From the NCBI GenBank assembly GCA_025355505.1, contig JANXZM010000100.1:1-64000 (forward strand): a DNA stretch of 64,000 nt, written 5' to 3'. Position numbers and translations under genes: made by a program. The stretch comes from Acidobacteriaceae bacterium (lineage in GTDB: Bacteria; Acidobacteriota; Terriglobia; Terriglobales; Acidobacteriaceae). Below, one piece after another: positions 54,594 through 63,500 of the stretch (position 1 is its first letter; the number at the start of each line of letters is the position of its first letter). The notes below the pieces were generated by a model, which was not told where the DNA came from, ran no database searches, and saw nothing but the letters and a program-made list of their open reading frames with translations.

Positions 54594-55235
54594 CTAAGTA
54601 TCGGTCCCAACGTAGCACACTCGGCCCACGATACAGTCGCCGGGCTTCTGGCCGTCTCCCAACATTATTACTTCACTCGGGTAGGCCGGGTTGTGCGGGC
54701 GGAGGATCAAGTGATCGTTTGCGGTTTCGACATACTTGATCGAGCAAGTCTGATTCTTGCGCGCGGCGTAAATGTTGCTTTCGTCCTTGCGGTAGCGAGT
54801 CGTCGAATTATAGTGGCGGTCAAGCAGCAGGGTAGCGCCGGGCGTGATGCGGGGATCCATGCTCATTCCTTCGTGCGCGTCGGCTTTGACGATCACAAAG
54901 CGTTCCCAGGCACTGCGGTTGCCTTCCATTTCCGCCTTCAAGCGCTTCAGAACAATCTTCCTAAACTTCAGCATCTCCTTGACGTGCTTGCTCATAATCA
55001 CCGCTTCGCAGGCTGCGATTTGCGGGTCGGCGACCATGACGTTGTCGAATTCGTCGTCGCTCGGCGGAAGGATTGAGGCGCGCTTGTTGACTTCGGCGGA
55101 ATCGATGAGATCCAGCACCGAAAAATGCTGCACGTTTAAAATTTTATTTATGCCTTCCAGGCTAAGTCCGCGCTTGCTGTTGAGGAAGTTAGAGACGTGC
55201 GCTTGCTTGAAGCCGGCCTGTTCCGCCAGCCGCAA
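54594..55235 (-). CDS. XRE-HTH / S24 LexA-like phage-type repressor
   Basis: GFKQAHVSNFLNSKRGLSLEGINKIL and C-terminal S24-like domain; coding homology continues upstream to 55298 through an in-frame TAA. Confidence 0.8.
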   Translation of the reverse strand: MRLAEQAGFKQAHVSNFLNSKRGLSLEGINKILNVQHFSVLDLIDSAEVNKRASILPPSDDEFDNVMVADPQIAACEAVIMSKHVKEMLKFRKIVLKRLKAEMEGNRSAWERFVIVKADAHEGMSMDPRITPGATLLLDRHYNSTTRYRKDESNIYAARKNQTCSIKYVETANDHLILRPHNPAYPSEVIMLGDGQKPGDCIVGRVCYVGTDT

Positions 55236-55330
55236 GCCAGTGAGTTCCCCTGCGTCAATGCGTTTCCAAAGGGCCTTGCGGAGATTTTCTTAAAGCATGC
55301 GAAATTTCATCGCGGGAGTGTAACGCGCTG

Positions 55331-55349
55331 CAATAGCACATTGCTATTG
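55331..55349. promoter_or_regulatory. candidate repressor operator
   Basis: CAATAGCA-CAT-TGCTATTG perfect palindrome between divergent genes. Confidence 0.65.
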
Positions 55350-55426
55350 TTTACATAAGTATAACATCCATAAGGAAATGCACTTCTTGACTTAGCGGTT
55401 ATTGAACTATAGGATGATGTTCTTAT

Positions 55427-55696
55427 ATGTCTCAAAATGCACTTATACCGCAGGAAAGGTTATCAGCCATGATAGAAGTACAATCCCCCGAAACCGAAGA
55501 AAGAAGCTTTGGACAGTTCCGCCGGAAGGTACGCTCGGCGGAAGTGCTCTCGTCAGCCATGGAACGGTTGTTGCAGGTCATTCACTTCAGCGGGCGTTTG
55601 AGCGTGGTAGTTCAGAACGGGCAAGTGCTCAAATCTGGCTATGAGGAAGGTTACTTCCGGCAGCATGAGTCTGGAGTAGCCGCCAGGCTGCAGTAA
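55427..55696 (+). CDS. small hypothetical protein (DUF2292-like C-terminus)
   Basis: IHFSGRLSVVVQNGQVLKSGYEEGYFR. Confidence 0.55.
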   Translation: MSQNALIPQERLSAMIEVQSPETEERSFGQFRRKVRSAEVLSSAMERLLQVIHFSGRLSVVVQNGQVLKSGYEEGYFRQHESGVAARLQ

Positions 55697-55745
55697 AAGC
55701 TTTAATCCCAACTAAATAGCAATACAGGTCATCGTAAGAGAAACG

Positions 55746-55783
55746 AGCCCTGGGCCGAGAAAATCGGTGCCAGGGCTTTTTAT
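55746..55783 (+). terminator. Rho-independent terminator
   Basis: AGCCCTGG-GCCGAGAAAATCGGTG-CCAGGGCTTTTTA. Confidence 0.85.
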
Positions 55784-55820
55784 TGGTTCAAGGTTTTTCA
55801 TTTCATAGAAAGAGGCAATC

Positions 55821-56117
55821 ATGAACTTTACAGGCAGGATGGAAGGCCAGGAAACCCAAGTTAGATTGAAGTATTGCGAGCGGTGCGGGGGATTGTGGCT
55901 GCGTCCGCAAGGAACAGAGGGCGTGTATTGCGGCAGCTGCCGGGTCCGTTTGGAGGGAATGGCAAACCCTGAAGAGGCGCCGCAGCGCAAGACGCGCCGC
56001 CGCAAAGCGCGCGCGCGGGGAAGGGATTTTCAAGCAAATGCTCAAGGAGCAGACCTGCAGATTTCGGCCCGGATTGACTATCTGCAGGGCGTGGCTGCGA
56101 TGGAGGTGCGGGCATGA
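55821..56117 (+). CDS. small zinc-ribbon protein
   Basis: YCERCGGLWLRPQGTEGVYCGSCR. Confidence 0.75.
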   Translation: MNFTGRMEGQETQVRLKYCERCGGLWLRPQGTEGVYCGSCRVRLEGMANPEEAPQRKTRRRKARARGRDFQANAQGADLQISARIDYLQGVAAMEVRA

Positions 56118-56698
56118 CAAGGGCGCAGACGACGAAACCACAAGGATGGAGTCTGATGGGGCAGGCGGAACCTCCGCCGTCCGTGGTATTTGGCGAAACG
56201 GAGATGGAGCTGTCTCCCTACCGCAGGCGCACAGTGGCGCTGCTGCGGCGGTATGCGCGGGCCTCGGTGGAGGTGGGAAGGCTGCCGTCGCTGCTGGGGC
56301 GCGAGTTCTTCCGGACGCGGGTCACCTCGTACACGATGAGGAACTTTGAGGACGTTGTGATCTTTGTGGCCGACATGGAGAAGGCGATCGAGAAGCTGAG
56401 CGCAATTGAAAAAAAGCTGTTGGGCATGAACATTCTGGAGGAATACAGCGTAGACGAGGTTGCGCGGCTACTCGGTTGTAACCCTAAAACGATCCGACGG
56501 ATCCTCCCGGATGCGCTCGACCAGCTGTCGCGGATACTGCTGGCGGGTGGTTTGATGGATAAATTACCTTTGGTTACAAGGGGTCGGGAAAGTTGTCAAG
56601 AGGGTAAAAACCACAATTTTGAGGTAAGTGACTCAAAGGAAGGCGAATATAAATATCGGAAAAATGTCCATCCAGCCCCTTCCAATTTGATATCCTAA
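56114..56698 (+). CDS. sigma-70 region 4-like HTH protein
   Basis: LSAIEKKLLGMNILEEYSVDEVARLLGCNPKTIRRILPDALDQLSRIL; ATGA overlap with upstream gene. Confidence 0.75.
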   Translation: MTRAQTTKPQGWSLMGQAEPPPSVVFGETEMELSPYRRRTVALLRRYARASVEVGRLPSLLGREFFRTRVTSYTMRNFEDVVIFVADMEKAIEKLSAIEKKLLGMNILEEYSVDEVARLLGCNPKTIRRILPDALDQLSRILLAGGLMDKLPLVTRGRESCQEGKNHNFEVSDSKEGEYKYRKNVHPAPSNLIS

Positions 56699-56730
56699 AC
56701 ATAAGAGTCGAGAAACAAATAAAAGTTTTG

Positions 56731-56760
56731 AGGGGCGCGACGCAAATCGCGCCCTTTTTC
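56731..56760 (+). terminator. Rho-independent terminator
   Basis: GGGCGCGA-CGCAAA-TCGCGCCCTTTTTC. Confidence 0.8.
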
Positions 56761-56775
56761 TATTTAGGCGGGCAG

Positions 56776-56916
56776 ATGGCGAAGGCAAGGAAGAGTCGAT
56801 CGGAATCGCGTAAGTCGAAGGGAATGACGGCGGAGCCCAAGACGGCGGACGAACTGCGGAACGCGCATGACCACGGGATCGCCGGGAAAGGTGACGTAGA
56901 ATCAGAATCATCGTAA
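56776..56916 (+). CDS. small hypothetical basic/acidic protein
   Basis: 46 aa MAKARKSRSESRKSKGMTAEPKTADELRNAHDHG... Confidence 0.45.
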   Translation: MAKARKSRSESRKSKGMTAEPKTADELRNAHDHGIAGKGDVESESS

Positions 56917-56960
56917 AACGCAGATTGAGGATTGGGACGGGAAGGCGAACGGAACGCAGC

Positions 56961-57425
56961 ATGGACATGACGTGGGTCACGGAACGAGTGGCGCTGGGCG
57001 GCGGGATATGGAATGCGCGAAACATGGAAGAACTGGCGCAAGCCGGGGTTACGCACGTGCTCAACATGCAGATCGAGTTCGATGACCGGCCGCTGGCGGA
57101 GCCGCTCGGGGTTCGAGTGCTGTGGAATCCGACCGACGACGATTTTTTGCCGAAGCCCGTCGAACTGTTGAAGCGCGGCGTTGATTTTGCGCTGGCGGCG
57201 CTGGACGAGCCGGAGGCGAAGGTTTATGTTCATTGCGCCGCAGGGGTACACCGGGCTCCGATGATGACGCTGGCGGTACTATGCGCAATGGAGTGGGAAA
57301 TAGAAGCGGCCATGGTGCTGATCGAAACGCGAAGGCCGGTGGTTGACTTCGCGGATGTGTATGTAGAGAGCGTGCGGCGATTTTTGGAGTCGCGAGTTGA
57401 GAGCAAGCCGCAGAGTTCAAACTAA
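56961..57425 (+). CDS. dual-specificity protein phosphatase family protein
   Basis: VYVHCAAGVHRAPMM (HCxxGxxR P-loop). Confidence 0.88.
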   Translation: MDMTWVTERVALGGGIWNARNMEELAQAGVTHVLNMQIEFDDRPLAEPLGVRVLWNPTDDDFLPKPVELLKRGVDFALAALDEPEAKVYVHCAAGVHRAPMMTLAVLCAMEWEIEAAMVLIETRRPVVDFADVYVESVRRFLESRVESKPQSSN

Positions 57426-57533
57426 CAATCGAAATTGAGTGAGGGGAATGTGCAAAAAAGGCGCCGCTCGGCAGGGCGGCTTTCTTATTGGCCCGAATTG
57501 GGGTTGCATGCGCTCACGAGGAGAGAACAAGAG

Positions 57534-60500
57534 ATGCCCAGATCGTTGGGGTTGAAAAAGAATTGTCCGATGGCAGCGGAAGTGATGATATGCGTTTTGC
57601 TGGCGCTGTTGATGACGTTGACCTTGTCGAGTAAGTTGCAGGCGCTAGGGCCGGCGCTAACGACGATCAGCGATACGGTGTATCGGGCTGACGGAAGCGC
57701 CGCATCGGGTACGGTGCTAATTTCATGGCCGTCGTTTCAGACCGCCATGGGAGATGCGGTGGCGGCTGGCAATCTAGCTGTGACCTTAGGGCCATTAGGC
57801 GCGTTCAGCGCGCAACTGGTTCCCAATGTAGGGGCGTCTCCGGCGGGAACTTACTATGTCGTGGTTTTCCAACTGAACGACGGAAGCGTCCGGACGGAAT
57901 ATTGGGCAGTTCCCGCGACTTCGCCGACGACGATTGCCTTGGTGTTGACGACACCGGGTACAGGGCTTGGGAACCTCGCCGTGACGCAGCAATACGTGAA
58001 TGCAGCGGTGGCGAATCGCGCGCTTGACGCAACGGTGGTGCACTTGGCGGGAACGGAGACGATCACCGGCACGAAGCAGTTTGCAGTTCCTCCAGCGCTT
58101 CCGGCGCCGAGCGGGGCCAATGACGCCGCGAACAAGATTTATGTGGATACGGCAGTGGCGAACGTGGGTTCGGGAGCATTCGTCCCCCTGGCGGGCGGCT
58201 CGATGACTGGTCCGTTGACCCTGCCCGGAGATCCGACCGCACCTAACCAGGCCGCCGACCGGCACTATGTGGACAGTGGGCTGTCGGTGAAAGCGGACCG
58301 GGTGAATGGAACTGTTCCGCCCGGGGAATTGGGAGCGGGAATCGCCAGCGCGGCTACTTGCTTAATCGGTAACTCGACGTGGGGATCTTGTGGTGGCGGC
58401 GCGCCGGCCGGGATTACTTATGCTACGACGGCGCTGAATTGGACGCAGGTCATCTCCAGCTCTTTAACAGGAGGGTCGCAGGCAACAGTTACGCTAACTC
58501 CTTGTCCGATTGGCATTGATACAACGAGCGGAGCCGGGTATCAGATTTTTCTTTCCGGGGGAGGAAACAGCGAAGCTGTCAGCGTAATCACCACCCCCGG
58601 GGGATGCACGTCAGGAGCAGCGTCGGGAACGATCAAGTTCACTCCATTCAATTCCTATGGGGCCGGATACACACTGGGTTCGGCCTCCTCCGGTATTCAG
58701 GAGACGTTGAATGCGGGTTGCGGAGTCGATACAACCGCATACAAAAACAGCCAATGCAATGTAACGATTCCAGCAAGCGGGCCGAACGGGACTGTCACCA
58801 CTTACAACGTGTTGGGCACGATTTATTTGCATTCCAACCAATCTGTTTTAGGCGGTTACGGAACATCGCTTAACTGCCTTGAACGCGGCGCCTGCTTACA
58901 GATTGGCGATCTGCAGAATTCCAACAACTATACCAGCAACACCGTTACTGGGCTGAGCTTTCGCACGCCGGTGAATCTCGCAAGCAACCCGGCATTTGCT
59001 GGAGTCGCAATCACCCAAACGCGAAGGACATCCCAGGTTGCAACCATCACGACGGCCAGCGCGCATGGCTTTCGGGTGGGAGATATGGTGACGATCCTGT
59101 TTACCGACAGCAGCAGCTACTGGGGCGATGCGACGATCACGGCGGTGCCGAGCTCAACGACGTTCCAGTACGCACACTCTGGCGGTGACATCGCGGTGCA
59201 GGCAAGTCCCGGCGTAGTGGCGCTGGCGTATGTAGCGGTGTTAGATAACGCTGTAAATACTCATCTGATCGACATTTCATACGATAAGGTGGGAGAGAAT
59301 GGCGCGTTCAACAATTTTTTCGATTTATGGGACGACGAGAACGTGACCATCGAGCATTTCAACAATCAAGCTATACCGCTGAACAACAATGCGAACTGGA
59401 CGGGGTCGTTTGTGTTCTCGGCAGGAAACCAGAGCACTCAGATTGCTCCGGTGATCACGCTGCGCGACTCGAGCATTACCGCGAATTACTCGAACGGGGT
59501 GACTGTCTACAATTCAAACGGACTCTATATTGAAAATACCGTCCTTCAAGCGACGGGTCCGTGGCAGGTGTATTCATCCAACACCACCGGAAACTTTCAA
59601 GGAGCCTACCTTAAGAATGTGTATTCCGAGAGCACCACTGCTCTAAACCCGCTCTCTCCACCGCGGTCTCCCTTTCCAGGTCTTGGAATTGCCGGCTTAA
59701 TAGCCGGAATATCGAGTGGAGCGGCTAGTTTTCAGATTGCGGGGAATGGCGGTGTTCTGGGAGCGTTTGCAACGGGGGGGGCAGGTTCTACGCCCTATTC
59801 ATACTTCATCGTAGCCAATGATACGACTGCCGGGACGCAAACCTCTCCGATGCAGATTCTCAATTGGCTTTCTACCGGAAGCGATTCTATTCCAGTTCGT
59901 TGGCCGAGGGTAGCGAACGGGAATGATGCCATCACTTATGACGTGATCCGGATGACGACACCATCTGGAGTCGGTGCAGTCTATCCCTACAACGGGGGAT
60001 GCGTTGGTGGATCGGGCGGGGCATGTGGATATGTCGCAACGGGAGTTCTGCAATCTGCGGCGTGTTCTGGTGGATTAGTGTGTACTTACACAGATAACGG
60101 AGCGTCGTCCACCTCCGCGTACACGATCAAGCAGGCTAGTTACGGTGGAAACCTGAACTTCTGGCCTGGTTCGGTGGTATCGGTGAACACGAGCATCAAG
60201 GTAGATGTAGAGCAATCGAGCGTCGTAGGAGTGGGGCTGAATGGAAATCCGCTTCAAATCGCGAATCAGTGCACGAACTACGGAACAACGTCGCCGGGAG
60301 GCTATACAGCATGTCTAGCGAGCGTGACAGCCGCCAACAATAGCGTTCCCAATCAATCAGCCACGATTATCACCGATGGGACAGAGGCAGGAGGCGGCCT
60401 TACGCTATCCAAGGGGCGACTGAATTTCTCCACCAGTCCGGGAGCGAGTCTTACCGCGCATCACATCATTACGCTGATTGATTCCCAGCCAGCGTTGACG

Positions 60501-63500
60501 CAAGCAACGTGGGGATATCGTCCGCCGGCGAGCGCAAATGATACATGGATCGGAACAGATTTGCCGAGCGGCGGAGTGGGTCTGGGTTCGGGGCAGCTTG
60601 CGTTTGGAGCCCCGATTACGATCACAAATTACATCGCCCAGACGGGGGATGGCATCCACGCGAACTGGTCGGAAAGATTAAGCGCATCGCTGAAAGAGTT
60701 CAACGTTGCAGCGAAGTTCGATCAGAGCGTTACGATCGCCGGACTGTCGAATGGCTGCCTCAATATTGCTTCGGGCGTGATTACATCCACCGGAGCTGCT
60801 TGCGGAACCGGGGGTGGGACTGTTAGTTCGGTGTTTGGGCGCTCGGGTGCGGTTGTCGCGGCGAGCGGCGACTACGCGGTATCTCAAGTTACAGGGGCGG
60901 CTGTGGATGCATCGGTGGTCCATAACACGGGCGTCGAGACGATAGCTGGGGCAAAAGCTTTTACAAGCAATGTCACTATAAGTGGAAATTTACTATTGCC
61001 GCAGGGGAATGCCTTCGTTCCCGCGGCTGGCGGCATTGGGCTGGATACAGCGGCAGGGTTACCAGTGGTAAACATAGGCGGCACAACGCACCAGGTTGCT
61101 TTTACAAGTTCGAATATCAGCGGACAGGCAGGGAGCGCTCTTGCGCTAGCGGCCGTTCCGACGCAGTGCAGCGGGTCGTTTGCGACCGGCATTGCGGCGA
61201 ACGGGAATGCGAATTGCACAACGCCTAATGTAATCCAGCTATCTGAAACCACGCCACCCGCGGGAATTCCTAACTGGGGTGTTTTCTGGTTTGATTCAGC
61301 GACTCATACTCCACGGGTTCTTGAGAATAACGGGCAAGTTATTCAACTAGGAATGACTAACTTGTTTAACTCGGATCCTGGCGGCGATCCTGCGGACAAC
61401 CTCGAGGAACGCAATGGGGCCGTTGCGCAAAACTTGCGCGTGTATTCGAGCTTTGTGAATAACACAACGTGGCAGCGGACATCTTTGGGATTTGATGCGA
61501 CGGACAACTACGCTGTGGTACGAAGCGAGAACGCGACATCGGCGACGGCGCCAGGGTTGGGCTTTTGGATTGGGAGCGGGCTGAAATGGGTGGTAGACGC
61601 CGCGGGCAATCTTAAACCCTTCACAGACAATACCTTCAATCTAGGTAGTGACGGCGGGAACGCAGCAAAAAGCATCTTTGCGAAGACTTCGTTCAACTCG
61701 GTTGTATTCGGGCGCAACGATTTCGAGATTCCGAATGATGTGCCGACGGGGACGGTGGTTAACCAACTGGCAGTGTTCAATACAAACAGTCCGTCGCAGG
61801 CGGTGGTTGCGAGTACATCGTCGACTAATGGCGTGATCGGCCTGGTGCAAGGCGGAGCCGGTAAGAGCGGAAACGCAGTGATTACGTGGCGCGGCTACGC
61901 CTATTGCATTTTCGACAATGCGACTACCGCGGGAGATGCGGTCATAGCGAGCACCGGCACAGCGGGCGATTGTCACGACTCTGGGTCGGGGGCGCAACCA
62001 GCGGCACAGCTCATCGGCTATGTAGATGTTACGAATGCGATATCTGGACAAACGAACGGAATCCGGGTCAGCATACAGCCTCCGCAAGGTGGTGGTGTCG
62101 GCACCGTGGCTTCTGTATTCAGCCGTACCGGTGCAGTGACGGCCGCTAGTGGCGACTATTCCGTGTCACAAGTTACGGGGGCTGCGGCAGACTCTGCTGT
62201 TGCTCACCTGGCGGGCGCTGAGACGATTACTGGGCCGAAAACATTTTCCAGCGACGTGACGCTCAGCGGGAACCTGAACGTGGCGGGAAATATCAACCAG
62301 ACGGGCACAGGGCCGACGCAGTGGTCGGGGAAGAAATGGGCGGGAACGACGGTCACGGTGCCGGGCGGAATGGATTTTTCGCTAGGAGTTGGATCGGACA
62401 ACACGTTCAAGTGTCAGTTGACGAGCGGGGCATCGTGCATGGGTGGGGGCGTTGTTGCGAGCGTGTTCGGGCGGACGGGCGCGGTAGTGGCTGGCAGCGG
62501 CGATTATTCGGTGGGGCAAGTTACGGGAGCGGCGGCTATTGCATCCCCGACATTTACCGGAACGGTGGCTGGGGTTACGGCGACGATGGTTGGGCTGGGA
62601 AGTGTTACTAACAACGCGCAGACCCAAGCGTCAATTGTACCCAATACCGTACCGTCAGCGGGTCAGATTCTTGTGGGCAACGCGGGGGGAACGGCGTTTG
62701 GGATCGTAACTACGAGCGGCGATGAAACAATGAGCGCCGCTGGAGTTACCACGAACACGAAGATCAACGGTACGACAGTGCCGACGAACTCCGCAGCCGA
62801 TCAACTTATCGGAACGTCGGCATCCGCTACTGGCATATGGCTCACGGTTCCGGCGTGCGCCGATGCTAGTGGAAACCACCTCAACTTCACTCACGCAGGC
62901 GGCATTACTTGCGGCACAACGTCAAGCGGGGCAAGCGCGGTACTTTCCGTTTTCGGTCGCACCGGGGCGGTGGTAGCTGTAAGCGGAGATTATACCGTCG
63001 CGCAAGTAACGGGAGCGGCGTCGCTGGCGTCGCCTACTTTCACCGGGACGGTAATAACTTCAGCGTCAGTGGCCGGAGGATCGGGGCTCAATGTTCCCCA
63101 CGGTTCGGCTCCTGCGGCTCCGGTGAACGGCGACCTTTGGACGACCACGGCTGGCCTGTTTGGGCGCATCAACGGAGCTACGGTTGGACCATTTGGGTCT
63201 GGCGGCAGCATGACGTGGCCAGCCGCTGCGGGTATCGCAGTTTATGCCGGAGCGAGTGCTTGGGGAACGTCATTGACGGCACCAATGGGTCCGCTGGTTG
63301 GCACGACGGACACCCAGACATTGACTGGCAAGACTCTGGACGGAGTTAGCCCAGCCACGATGGCGTTCGTTGACGCCACATCTTCTATCCAGACTCAGTT
63401 GAACAACAAGGCTACCATAGCGTCGCCTACTTTCACCGGAACGGTAACAACCCCAGCGTCAGTGGTCGGAGGATCTGGTCTCAACATCCCCCACGGTTCG

